Of a DNA stretch of 64,000 nt, positions 1-8,048 are shown piece by piece. A model generated the notes under the pieces. The model ran no database searches. It was not told the DNA's origin and saw nothing but the letters and a program-made list of their open reading frames with translations. Position 1 is the first letter of the stretch. Every line of letters starts with the position of its first letter. The stretch is from Holophagales bacterium (GTDB lineage: Bacteria; Acidobacteriota; Thermoanaerobaculia; Multivoradales; Multivoraceae). The DNA is taken from NCBI GenBank assembly GCA_009843505.1, contig VYDI01000034.1:496001-560000 (forward strand), written 5' to 3'. A program made the translations under genes and the position numbers.

Positions 1-1
1 A

Positions 2-2617
2 GCCGCGCTGCTCCTCGCCGGCGGCACGGCATCGGCCGCGAAGAAGAAGCGGCCGCCCTGCCAGGACGGCCGCCAGCCCTCGGTCGAGAGCCTGCCGTCC
101 CACCACCGGCAATGGACCGAGGAAGTCGCCCTGCTGCTCAGCGACGAGGAGATCCACTCCTTCCTCTGCCTGTCGCAGGACTACCAGCGGGACGCCTTCA
201 TCGCCGAGTTCTGGAAAGCGCGCGATCCCTACCCGGACACGGCGCGCAACGAGTTCCGGGAGCACTGGAGCGAGCGACTGGCCATGGTCCGCCAGTTATT
301 CGAGAACACGGACGACGAACGGGCGCGCTACTACCTGCTGAACGGCCCGCCCGGCGTCCACGTGGAGATCTGCCCCAGGCGCTCGGCGACCAGCATCGAG
401 GCCTGGTTCTACGGCTTCCAGGACTTGAGCGAGGTGATGGGCGCGATCTTCTCCCGCCGGCTCCGGCACGACCAGTACGCGGTCATCTTCTACCGGCGGC
501 TCGGCGTTGGCGCCTGGCGGGCGTGGTACCCGAGCGAGGAACTCAGCATCTCGGCGCTCCAGCCGGGAGGCCGGCTCGACCTTCCGGGAGCTGGAATCGG
601 CGGTCTCCGCAGGGAGGACCTCGGCGCTGGCTGCAAGGAGGAGGAGCTCGGCTACGCGCTCCAGATCATCCAGATCCTGAACGACTGGGGCGGCATGCTC
701 GGCTTCTTCTACGAGCGGATGATCGGCGAGAAACTGGAGCCGATCGAAGCGCCGTCCGACGAGTGGCTGCGCACGTTCGAGTCGTACTCGACCGACCTGC
801 CCTCTGGCGCGCCTGAACTGGCCGCCGCGCTCGACGTCTCCTTCCCGGGCCGCAAGGAGAGCCGGACCGTGGTCCAGACCCTGGTTCAGGTCGAGCCGGA
901 AGGCGCTACCCTCGCCGACCTCGCCGGAGCCCGCTCCTACGCCTTCGAACTGATCGGGGAGGTCCTGCGGGCGGACGCGGTGACCTCTGCCGACCGCCTC
1001 TTCGAGAGCTTCCGCTACCGCTTCGAGTTCCCGGTCGAAGGCGACGAGGCGTCGGGCGAAACACAGCCGGCCATGCCCCTCGTCGCCCAGCGCTACCTGC
1101 GGCCCGGCGACTACAAGCTGATCCTGCGCGTCGACGACCTGAACGGCGACGCGGTCTGGCGCCACGCCGAACCGCTCGAGGTGCCGAGGGTCGAACAGGC
1201 CGCCGGCTGGACGGAGGCCGACCTGGAACCGATCTTCGCGGAGGCGAACCGTTCGCTGGCCTCCGGCGAGCCGACGATCCGGATCATCCCGCCGGGCGGC
1301 GAACTCGTGTCCGGCTACCTGCGCTTCGACACGGCGGTCACCGGCCCCGTCGACAAGGTCCGCTTCACCCTGGACGAAAAGGACCTCTTCACGACCAAGC
1401 GGGCGCCCTACAGCGTCGACGTGCGGTTGGGCGAACTGCCCCGCAGCCAGATGCTGCGCGCGATCGCCTTCGACCTCGAAGGCAACCAGATCGCCAGCGA
1501 TTCCTTTCTCATCAACGGCTCGCCGCACCGCTTCGACGTCCGGATCATCGAGCCGATCCCGGGCAACCAGTACAGCAACAGCGTCCGCCTGCGCGCGCAG
1601 GTCACCGTACCCGAGGGCCGCAGCCTGGAGGAACTCCAGGTCTTCCGCAACGCCGACCAGGTGGCGACGCTCTACGAAGAACCCTTCACCGTCCCGGTCG
1701 AACTGCCCGGCGGAAGGGAACTCACGATCATCCGGATCGTGGGCAAGCTGCTCGACGCCGAAGGCCCGGCGGCCTTCGTCGAGGACACGGCGATCATCAA
1801 CGGACCGGCGACCCTCGAAGAAGTCCAGGTCGACTTCGTCGAGCTCTACACGACGGTCGACGACCGCGACCGGCGACCGCTGCTCGACCTCGGCCAGGAC
1901 GCCTTCCAGGTGCTGGAAGACGGCGTGGCCCAGGAGATCCTCCGCTTCGAGCGCGTCGATGACACGCCGCTCGTCGGTACCATCCTGCTCGACGTCTCGG
2001 CGTCGATGGAGGAGCGGCTCGCGGAGTCCGTCAAGGCCGCCGCCGACTTCTTCCAGCAGGTGATCACCGAGCGCGACGAACTCTCCATCGTCACGTTCAA
2101 CGACCGGCCGCATCTCGCGTCGCCCTTCACCCGCGACCGGATCGAGTTCGCGAAGGGTCTGATGGGGCTTCGCGCGGAGCGTGGCACGGCGCTCTACGAC
2201 AGCCTCATCTTCACCCTGTACCACCTGAACGGCCTGCCCGGCCAGCGCGCCGTGCTCCTGCTCTCCGACGGAGTCGACGAGCACAGCCGCTACGACCTCG
2301 ACGACGCGCTGGAGTACGCCCGCCGCTCGGAAGCCGCCATCTACGCGATCGGACTGGCCCTGCCCAAGAAGGCGAAGGAAAGCCCGAAGAAGGTGCTGGA
2401 GCAGTTGGCGCTGGAGACCGGCGGCCGCGCGTACTTCGTGGAGAGCACCAGCGAACTCGCCGCCGTCTACGACCAGATCGGCCTCGAGTTGCGCTCGAAG
2501 TACTTCCTCGCCTACCAGTCCTCGAGCACGGCACCCTCAGACGCCTTCCGGCGGGTCGAGGTCGTGGTCGACGAGAGGGGCGCCAGGGCGCGGACGATCC
2601 GCGGCTACTACCCGTAG
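2..2617 (+). CDS. GWxTD domain / von Willebrand A (VWFA-related) secreted protein, 5' end outside window
   Basis: The frame is open from the first bases of the window, so the true start lies upstream; the visible N-terminus (Ala/Leu/Gly-rich, then AKKKRPPC) looks like the end of a signal peptide. Around nt 140-480 lies a GWxTD-type domain: FWKARDPYPDT followed by the FENTDDERARYYLLNGPP stretch, where FENTD stands in for GWxTD. A beta-rich middle follows. At nt 1970-2560 is a von Willebrand A domain with the metal-site motif DVSAS (nt 1991-2005), a conserved RGTALYDS segment and LLLSDGVDE, in the style of the acidobacterial VWFA-related family. Probably exported and involved in protein-protein contacts; no enzymatic function can be assigned. 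The TAG stop overlaps the GTG start of the next gene by one base. Confidence 0.85.
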   Translation, partial: AALLLAGGTASAAKKKRPPCQDGRQPSVESLPSHHRQWTEEVALLLSDEEIHSFLCLSQDYQRDAFIAEFWKARDPYPDTARNEFREHWSERLAMVRQLFENTDDERARYYLLNGPPGVHVEICPRRSATSIEAWFYGFQDLSEVMGAIFSRRLRHDQYAVIFYRRLGVGAWRAWYPSEELSISALQPGGRLDLPGAGIGGLRREDLGAGCKEEELGYALQIIQILNDWGGMLGFFYERMIGEKLEPIEAPSDEWLRTFESYSTDLPSGAPELAAALDVSFPGRKESRTVVQTLVQVEPEGATLADLAGARSYAFELIGEVLRADAVTSADRLFESFRYRFEFPVEGDEASGETQPAMPLVAQRYLRPGDYKLILRVDDLNGDAVWRHAEPLEVPRVEQAAGWTEADLEPIFAEANRSLASGEPTIRIIPPGGELVSGYLRFDTAVTGPVDKVRFTLDEKDLFTTKRAPYSVDVRLGELPRSQMLRAIAFDLEGNQIASDSFLINGSPHRFDVRIIEPIPGNQYSNSVRLRAQVTVPEGRSLEELQVFRNADQVATLYEEPFTVPVELPGGRELTIIRIVGKLLDAEGPAAFVEDTAIINGPATLEEVQVDFVELYTTVDDRDRRPLLDLGQDAFQVLEDGVAQEILRFERVDDTPLVGTILLDVSASMEERLAESVKAAADFFQQVITERDELSIVTFNDRPHLASPFTRDRIEFAKGLMGLRAERGTALYDSLIFTLYHLNGLPGQRAVLLLSDGVDEHSRYDLDDALEYARRSEAAIYAIGLALPKKAKESPKKVLEQLALETGGRAYFVESTSELAAVYDQIGLELRSKYFLAYQSSSTAPSDAFRRVEVVVDERGARARTIRGYYP

Positions 2618-3207
2618 TGTCCACCCGGACACGCTGCGGCTGGGTGAACGAGGATCCTCTCTACGTCGCCTACCACGACGAGGAATGGGGCGTTCCGGTC
2701 CACGACGACCGGAAGCTCTTCGAGATGCTCGTGCTCGAGGGCGCCCAGGCAGGCCTGAGCTGGTACACGATCCTCAAGAAGCGCGAGGCGTACCGGCGCG
2801 CGTTCGACGGGTTCGACCCGGAATGCGTCGCTTGCTACGACGATGAGAAGGTCGCCTCGCTCCTGCAGGATCCGGGCATCGTGCGGAATCGCCTCAAGGT
2901 ACGGGCGGCGGTCGGCAACGCACAAGCGTGGCTGGAGTTGCGGGAGTCGGGCGTTGATCCCTCGGCCTTCCTGTGGGAGTTCAGCGGCGGCTCACCCGTC
3001 GTCAACGCCTGGCGCCGGCTCGAGGAGATTCCCGCCTCGACTCCGGCCTCCGAGGCCATGAGCAAGGCTCTCCGCAAGCTGGGATTCCGCTTCGTCGGTC
3101 CGACGATCTGCTACGCCTTCATGCAGGCCGTGGGCATGGTCAACGACCATGTCACGTCGTGCTTCAGGTGGAAGGAATGCAAGGCGCTGGCGGAAGACTC
3201 TCGATGA
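2617..3207 (+). CDS. tag: DNA-3-methyladenine glycosylase I
   Basis: A 196-residue cytosolic base-excision-repair enzyme that removes 3-methyladenine from DNA. Nearly every family landmark is present: RCGWV at residues 6-10, YHDEEWG at 19-25, LEGAQAGLSW at 40-49, and KALRKLGFRFVG and CYAFMQA near the C-terminus. The zinc ligands known in E. coli Tag (Cys4, His17, His175, Cys179) correspond to Cys7, His20, His178 and Cys182, with identical spacing; Glu41 matches the active-site glutamate. The GTG start overlaps the preceding TAG stop by one base, and the TGA stop overlaps the ATG of the downstream PQQ-like gene (ATGA), so the three genes are probably translated together. Confidence 0.97.
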   Translation: MSTRTRCGWVNEDPLYVAYHDEEWGVPVHDDRKLFEMLVLEGAQAGLSWYTILKKREAYRRAFDGFDPECVACYDDEKVASLLQDPGIVRNRLKVRAAVGNAQAWLELRESGVDPSAFLWEFSGGSPVVNAWRRLEEIPASTPASEAMSKALRKLGFRFVGPTICYAFMQAVGMVNDHVTSCFRWKECKALAEDSR

Positions 3208-4442
3208 GCGTGCGAACGGCCCCCGGCGTGGCGCTGGCCCTGGCCGCGGTCGCCGCCGCCCACGCGGGCGAATGGCCGCAGTTCCGCGGTCCGACCGGGC
3301 AGGGGCATGCACCGGACGAGGCGGTGCCACTCACCTGGAGCGAGACGGACAACGTCGCCTGGAAAACGCCGGTTCCGGGCCGGGGCTGGTCGTCGCCCGT
3401 CATTGCCGATGGCCTGGTCTGGCTGACGACGGCGGTTACGGACCGCGAGACGGGAACCTCGCTCCGGCTGCTGTCCTACGACGCGGAGTCCGGCCACGCC
3501 GTTGGCGATGTCGAAGTGTTCGGCATCGCCGACACGACCCTCCTGAACCAGAAGAACAGCTTCGCCTCGCCGACGCCGGTGATCGACTCGGGCGGCGAGC
3601 GCCTCTTCGTCCACTTCGGCGCCCAAGGGACGGCGGCCGTCTACCCGAATGGCGAGGTCCTCTGGCGAACCCGCTTCCCCTACACATCGCAACACGGCAA
3701 CGGCGGCTCGCCGATCCTCCACGACGGACTGCTCATCGTCAGCATCGACGGCTACGACACCGCCTTCCTGGTCGCCGTGGACGCCGAAACCGGTGAGGAG
3801 CGCTGGCGGGCGGTTCGGCCGGCGCCGATCTCGCAGGCCTACTCCACGCCGCTCGCAATCCGGGTCGGCCAAGCCGAGCAGATCGTCAACGTCAGCGCCT
3901 TCCGTGCCTCGGCGCACGAGCCGGCGACCGGCAACGAGATCTGGCGAGTCGAGTACCCCGGCGGCTTCTCCAACGTCTCCCGGCCGGTCCACGGTCATGG
4001 GCTCGTCTACCTCTCAACGGGGTTCAACGAGCCGGTCCTGCTCGCGGTCCGCCCGACGGGCACGGGCAACGTGACGAACTCCGAGATCGCCTGGCGGCTC
4101 CGCCGCGGCGCTCCGCTCACCGTGTCGCCAATTCTTGTCGGCAAAGAGCTCTACACGGTCACCGACAGTGGGATCGCCACCTGCATCGACGCCCTCACGG
4201 GCGAGATTCGCTGGCAGCACCGGCTCGGCGGCAACCACTCGGCCTCACCGATCCATGCCGGCGGACGGATCTACTTCCAGAACGAGGAAGGTGTCACCAC
4301 GGTCATCGAACCTGGCGTCGAGTTTGAGCAGTTGGCGCGCAACGAACTCGACGGCTCGACCCTCGCCTCCATCGCAGTCTCGGACGCCGCCCTGTTCATC
4401 CGAACCGGTACGCACCTCTATCGGATCGAAGAACAGCACTAG
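3204..4442 (+). CDS. Secreted PQQ-like beta-propeller repeat protein
   Basis: A 412-residue protein. The ATG at 3204 gives an Ala-rich signal peptide (cut near AHAG, residues 18-21) immediately followed by EWPQFRG, the typical mature start of the family. Repeated blade motifs of the type GxxxWxT / LVAVDAETGEERW / IDALTGEIRWQ are spread over the whole chain, as in quinoprotein-like eight-bladed propellers. The calcium and PQQ ligands of true alcohol dehydrogenases are not evident, so this is more likely a structural or binding propeller than a proven dehydrogenase. The start overlaps the tag stop by four bases. The open frame extends upstream to 2973, but that part lies inside tag and lacks a signal peptide. 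Confidence 0.85.
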   Translation: MSVRTAPGVALALAAVAAAHAGEWPQFRGPTGQGHAPDEAVPLTWSETDNVAWKTPVPGRGWSSPVIADGLVWLTTAVTDRETGTSLRLLSYDAESGHAVGDVEVFGIADTTLLNQKNSFASPTPVIDSGGERLFVHFGAQGTAAVYPNGEVLWRTRFPYTSQHGNGGSPILHDGLLIVSIDGYDTAFLVAVDAETGEERWRAVRPAPISQAYSTPLAIRVGQAEQIVNVSAFRASAHEPATGNEIWRVEYPGGFSNVSRPVHGHGLVYLSTGFNEPVLLAVRPTGTGNVTNSEIAWRLRRGAPLTVSPILVGKELYTVTDSGIATCIDALTGEIRWQHRLGGNHSASPIHAGGRIYFQNEEGVTTVIEPGVEFEQLARNELDGSTLASIAVSDAALFIRTGTHLYRIEEQH

Positions 4443-4499
4443 TACGTCCGGGATCCGCAACCGAAAGCGCTTCGAGAGCGTCTACGATTCCGGGAACCG

Positions 4500-4506
4500 A
4501 AAGGAG
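4500..4506 (+). promoter_or_regulatory. Strong ribosome binding site for the hydrolase at 4513
   Basis: AAAGGAG lies six bases upstream of the ATG at 4513. It decides the start among several in-frame upstream codons (the frame is open from 4135), and the chosen start yields a clean signal peptide. Confidence 0.8.
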
Positions 4507-4512
4507 CGCCCC

Positions 4513-5958
4513 ATGACCGCAGTCCGAATCTGCCGGATCCTCAGGACAGCCGTGCCTGTCGCCGCCACATCACTGGTGGCTGCCGCGATACCGCTCGCGG
4601 CCCAGACGGACGATGCCTCCGGCCATTGGGAAGGTTCGATCGAGGCGCCGGGCCAGCCGCTCGTCGTCATCGTGGACCTGGCCGAAACCGACGGCGCATG
4701 GTCAGGCACGATCGACATCCCCGCCCAGGGTGCCGTCGACCTGCCGCTCAGAGGCGTCGCCGTCGAGGGTGAGACCGTTCGTTTCACGATCAACGGCGTG
4801 CCGGGCGAACCGACCTTCGAGGGCACGCTTGCCGGCGGCGAAATCACGGGCGAGTTCAGCCAGGGCCCGGCCCGGCTCCCGTTCAAGCTCGGCCGTGAGG
4901 CGGTCGAGGTCGAGGCGCCGTCGCGTCCGCAGGAACCGAAGCCGCCCTTCCCCTACGACGAGGAGGAGGTCGTGTACACGAACGGCGACGTGAAGATCGC
5001 CGGCACGCTGACCCTGCCGCCGGGCGATGGCAAGTTCCCGGCGGCGCTCCTGATCAGCGGCAGCGGCGCCCTGAACCGCGATCTCGAACTCGCGGGCCAC
5101 AAGCCCTTCCTCGTGCTGGCAGACCACCTGACCCGGCTCGGCATCGCCGTGCTACGCGTCGATGACCGCGGCATCGGCGGCTCCACCGGCAGCACGTGGC
5201 AGTCGACGTCCCGGGACAAGGCGAACGACGTTCTGACCGGCGTGCGCTTCCTGAGCGGTCACGACCGGATCGACCCGGAACGGGTCGGCCTGATCGGCAT
5301 CTCCGAAGGCGGTCTCGTCGCTCCGCTGGCGCTCAACCGGGTCGAGCCGGGCACAATCGCGTACGCCGTGCTACTGGCAGGGCCGGGAGTGCCCGGCGGC
5401 GATCTGTTGCGCCAACAGCTCCGGCGAATCGCGGCGGCGAACGGCGCCCCCGCGCAGATGATCGAGGAACTGGCTACGCTTCAGGATCGGGCGCTCGAGA
5501 TCATCGGCTCCGGGATGCCGCCACGGGAGGCGGAAGCCGCCCTCCGGGAGGTCGTCATTGACCAGTTGGCCGCATCGCCCGAGACGGCGCAACTGAGCGG
5601 CGATGCTCTGGAAGCCGCCGTGTCGGCCGCGGTCGAGAACAACCTCAGTCCCTGGTTCCGGTTCTTCATCCGCTACGACCCGCGGCCAGCCCTGGGGGGG
5701 CTCGCCGTGCCGACCCTGGCGCTGTTCGGCGGCAAGGACACGCAGGTCGACGCCGACCAGAACCAGTCCGCCATGGAAGCCGCGTTCGCCGCGTCGGCCA
5801 ACCAGGACGTCACGATTCGCCGCTTTGCCGACATGAACCACCTGTTCCAGACCGCGCGCACCGGTTCCCCCGCCGAGTACGCGCAGATCGAAGAGACGAT
5901 GGCGCCGGAAGTTCTCGGTCTGATCGGAAGCTGGATCGCCGAGCGTTTCGTCGACTGA
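4513..5958 (+). CDS. Secreted alpha/beta hydrolase (esterase-like) with N-terminal beta domain
   Basis: A 481-residue protein. Residues 1-31 form a signal peptide ending LAAQ. Residues 35-130 are a beta-rich domain often found before this hydrolase type (GHWEGSIEAPG, GTIDIPAQG). Residues 150-481 are an alpha/beta hydrolase: oxyanion segment ISGSG at 181-185, nucleophile elbow GISEG with Ser264, the acid probably Asp409 (GGKDTQVD) and His443 (DMNHLFQ). The layout resembles EstA-like hydrolases and S9-type dipeptidyl hydrolases. The substrate is unknown, and a location outside the cytoplasm is expected. The gene is monocistronic in appearance, with its own Shine-Dalgarno sequence. Confidence 0.88.
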   Translation: MTAVRICRILRTAVPVAATSLVAAAIPLAAQTDDASGHWEGSIEAPGQPLVVIVDLAETDGAWSGTIDIPAQGAVDLPLRGVAVEGETVRFTINGVPGEPTFEGTLAGGEITGEFSQGPARLPFKLGREAVEVEAPSRPQEPKPPFPYDEEEVVYTNGDVKIAGTLTLPPGDGKFPAALLISGSGALNRDLELAGHKPFLVLADHLTRLGIAVLRVDDRGIGGSTGSTWQSTSRDKANDVLTGVRFLSGHDRIDPERVGLIGISEGGLVAPLALNRVEPGTIAYAVLLAGPGVPGGDLLRQQLRRIAAANGAPAQMIEELATLQDRALEIIGSGMPPREAEAALREVVIDQLAASPETAQLSGDALEAAVSAAVENNLSPWFRFFIRYDPRPALGGLAVPTLALFGGKDTQVDADQNQSAMEAAFAASANQDVTIRRFADMNHLFQTARTGSPAEYAQIEETMAPEVLGLIGSWIAERFVD

Positions 5959-5981
5959 ACGCCGCCGCGATCGAGGACTCC

Positions 5982-5999
5982 CGACCGGCCGGCCGGTCG
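5982..5999. repeat. 18-bp perfect palindrome between hydrolase and ferredoxin
   Basis: CGACCGGCCGGCCGGTCG is a perfect palindrome 24 bases after the hydrolase stop. It has no T-tract, so it may be a weak terminator, an mRNA end-stabilising hairpin or a binding site. A -10-like TAGACT (6002-6007) follows directly and may serve the ferredoxin gene. Confidence 0.4.
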
Positions 6000-6065
6000 A
6001 ATAGACTCCGGGTTCGTTGGCCAGGGCGGCCGGCAGTGCCCCATGGCGACGAGGGGGCGGGCAAG

Positions 6066-6389
6066 ATGCCGAAGATCACCTACATCGACCAGGACGGCGG
6101 CTCGCGCGTGGTCGAGGCGCCGATCGGAGACTCCGTCATGGAGTGCGCGGTCGACAATAACGTCGACGGCATCGTCGCGGCCTGCGGCGGCAACTGCTCC
6201 TGCAGCACCTGCCACGTCTATGTCGACGAGGCCTGGGTCGAGGCGGTCGGCCCCCGCCACGACGAGGAGGAGTTCACGCTCGAGTACGGCATCGACGTGC
6301 GACCCACGAGCCGCCTGAGCTGCCAGATCCGAGTGACGGAGGAACTGGACGGCCTGGTCGTCCACCTGCCCGCCGAACAGGCGGACTAG
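6066..6389 (+). CDS. 2Fe-2S ferredoxin, adrenodoxin/FdVI type
   Basis: A 107-residue electron-transfer protein. The cluster ligands are Cys40, Cys46, Cys49 and Cys86, in the C-x5-C-x2-C...C pattern typical of adrenodoxin-like ferredoxins that serve cytochrome P450s or iron-sulfur assembly. Two further cysteines (27 and 44) are present; Cys44 inside the loop (CGGNCSCSTC) is common in the bacterial FdVI group. Flanking motifs HVYVDEAW and LSCQIRV agree. An in-frame GTG at 6036 would add ten residues; ATG 6066 is preferred because MPKITYID is the usual N-terminus. Neither a P450 nor a reductase is encoded nearby, so the partner is unknown. Confidence 0.92.
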   Translation: MPKITYIDQDGGSRVVEAPIGDSVMECAVDNNVDGIVAACGGNCSCSTCHVYVDEAWVEAVGPRHDEEEFTLEYGIDVRPTSRLSCQIRVTEELDGLVVHLPAEQAD

Positions 6390-6417
6390 AGCCGCCCCCA
6401 AAGAGAGGAATCACGCC

Positions 6418-7086
6418 ATGACACTCGAACTCACGTTCCTCGGCCACTCCGGCTTCCTGATGAGCGACGGCAACCACACGCTCGCGGTCGATCCCTTTCT
6501 CACCGGCAACCCGGTGGCGACGATGGCGGCCGGAGACGTGAAGTGCGACGCCATCGCCCTGACGCACGGCCACGCGGACCACTTCGGCGACACCCTGGCG
6601 ATCGCCCGGGCCAACAACGCCAACGTGATCGCAGCGTTCGAGATGTGCAACTACCTGCAGGAACAAGGGCACGACAACGTGAATCCCGGCAACCCGGGCG
6701 GTCGGATCGACACGGAGTTCGGCTGGGTCGCGTTCACCCACGCCTTCCATTCGTCGTCGTACGAAGGCCGGTACATGGGGATGCCGTGCGGACTCGTCGT
6801 CCATATGGGCGGCAAGACCGTCTACCACTGCGGCGACACGGGGCTCTTCGGCGACATGAAGCTGATCGGGGACATCTACAGGCCCGACGCCGCCTGTGTG
6901 CCGATCGGCGACCGCTTCACGATGGGGCCGGATTTGGCGACGAAGGCGGCCGAACTGATCGGCGCACCGGTAGCGATCCCGATCCACTACGACACGTGGC
7001 CCCCGATCGCGCAGGACCCTGCTGACTTCGCGCCAGCCGGCGTCGAAGTCAAGGTCATGGCGCCGGGCGATACGCTCGCCGTCTGA
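6418..7086 (+). CDS. UPF0173 metal-dependent hydrolase (metallo-beta-lactamase fold)
   Basis: A 222-residue cytosolic protein. The metal-binding signature is THGHADHFGD (His50, His52, Asp54, His55), with further ligands likely in HAFHSS and HCGDTGLFGDM. Length and motifs fit the UPF0173/YtkL family, whose physiological substrate is not established. It follows the ferredoxin by 28 bases, with an AGAGAGGA ribosome site at about 6402-6409, so the two may be co-transcribed. Confidence 0.93.
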   Translation: MTLELTFLGHSGFLMSDGNHTLAVDPFLTGNPVATMAAGDVKCDAIALTHGHADHFGDTLAIARANNANVIAAFEMCNYLQEQGHDNVNPGNPGGRIDTEFGWVAFTHAFHSSSYEGRYMGMPCGLVVHMGGKTVYHCGDTGLFGDMKLIGDIYRPDAACVPIGDRFTMGPDLATKAAELIGAPVAIPIHYDTWPPIAQDPADFAPAGVEVKVMAPGDTLAV

Positions 7087-7103
7087 CGGCGCCGCCACGC
7101 GCC

Positions 7104-7124
7104 CGCCGCGGGACCGCCGCGGCG
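7104..7124. repeat. GC-rich hairpin in the 7087-7174 intergenic region
   Basis: CGCCGCGG (7104-7111) pairs with CCGCGGCG (7117-7124) over a 5-nt loop. There is no following T-run, so Rho-independent termination is doubtful; it may mark the end of the ferredoxin/UPF0173 transcript. Confidence 0.35.
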
Positions 7125-7174
7125 ATCCCGCGCAACAAGCGCCGCGGCGTTGCGTAACAGCAACCTGACAGCCA

Positions 7175-8029
7175 ATGCTCGTGTTCGACCATGTCAGCAA
7201 GTGCTTCGGCGACCTGCGCGCGGTCGACGACCTGTCCTTCGAACTGGAGGCCGGCGAAGTGTTCGGGCTGCTTGGGCCCAACGGCGCCGGCAAGACGACG
7301 GCGATCAACATGGCGGTCGGCCTGCTCGAACCGGACGAAGGGGTGGTCCGTTTCGCGGACGAGGCCTTCGACCGGAACCCGCGCGACGCGGAGAACCGCA
7401 GGTCCCTGGGTCTGGCCCCGCAGTCGATCGCCCTCTATGAGCAGATCAGCGGCGCCGACAACCTGCGCTTCTTCGGCCGCCTGCACGGTCTCCGGGGAAC
7501 CGACCTCGAAGAACGGGTCGCCGCCTGCCTCGACTTCGCCGATCTGACGGACGTCGGGAAGAAAGTCGTATCCAAGTACTCCGGCGGCATGCAGCGGCGA
7601 CTCAACCTGGCGGTCGCGATCATCCACGACCCGGAGCTCGTGCTCCTCGACGAGCCGACGGTCGGCGTCGATCCCCAATCGAGGAACGCGATCTTCGAGC
7701 GCGTCGAACAGCTCAGGGACGGAGGCAAGCAGGTCGTCTACACCACCCACTACATGGAAGAGGCCCAGCGTCTCTGCGACCGGGTCGCAATCATCGATCA
7801 CGGCCGGCTGATGGCACTCGACACGGTGCCGGCACTGATCGCGGCCCATGGCGGTCCCGGCAACCTGGAGGTCCGGACCGGCGACGGCGAGTCACGCCAC
7901 GAGACGACCGATCCGCTCGCAACGCTCGCCGAACTCCAGTCCAGGCAGGCGGTGGATCACTTCCAGTACCTGCCGCCGGATCTGGAAACAGTCTTCCTCA
8001 ATCTCACCGGCAGAGCGCTGCGGGACTAG
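7175..8029 (+). CDS. ABC-2 type transporter ATP-binding protein (DrrA/CcmA-like)
   Basis: A 284-residue nucleotide-binding subunit of an efflux-type ABC transporter. Walker A GPNGAGKT is at residues 34-41, the signature is the slightly altered YSGGM at 135-139, and Walker B is LVLLDEP from 156, followed by the D-loop and the switch histidine in TTHYMEEA. A C-terminal extension of about 70 residues is typical of DrrA-like exporters. The membrane partner starts 20 bases downstream. The exported substrate cannot be inferred. Confidence 0.93.
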   Translation: MLVFDHVSKCFGDLRAVDDLSFELEAGEVFGLLGPNGAGKTTAINMAVGLLEPDEGVVRFADEAFDRNPRDAENRRSLGLAPQSIALYEQISGADNLRFFGRLHGLRGTDLEERVAACLDFADLTDVGKKVVSKYSGGMQRRLNLAVAIIHDPELVLLDEPTVGVDPQSRNAIFERVEQLRDGGKQVVYTTHYMEEAQRLCDRVAIIDHGRLMALDTVPALIAAHGGPGNLEVRTGDGESRHETTDPLATLAELQSRQAVDHFQYLPPDLETVFLNLTGRALRD

Positions 8030-8048
8030 AGCCGCCAGGGAGAACACC

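Noticed and set aside
296..2284. A 662-codon open frame on the minus strand opposite the GWxTD/VWA gene
   Set aside because: No homology, Arg/Val/Asp-rich composition typical of antisense frames; the plus-strand reading has a complete VWA domain.
7104..7124. The GC hairpin after the UPF0173 gene as a member of the dispersed element family
   Set aside because: It shares CCGCGG-type palindromes but neither the CGGCGCACCCAGT core nor the CGGCAGAA ends.
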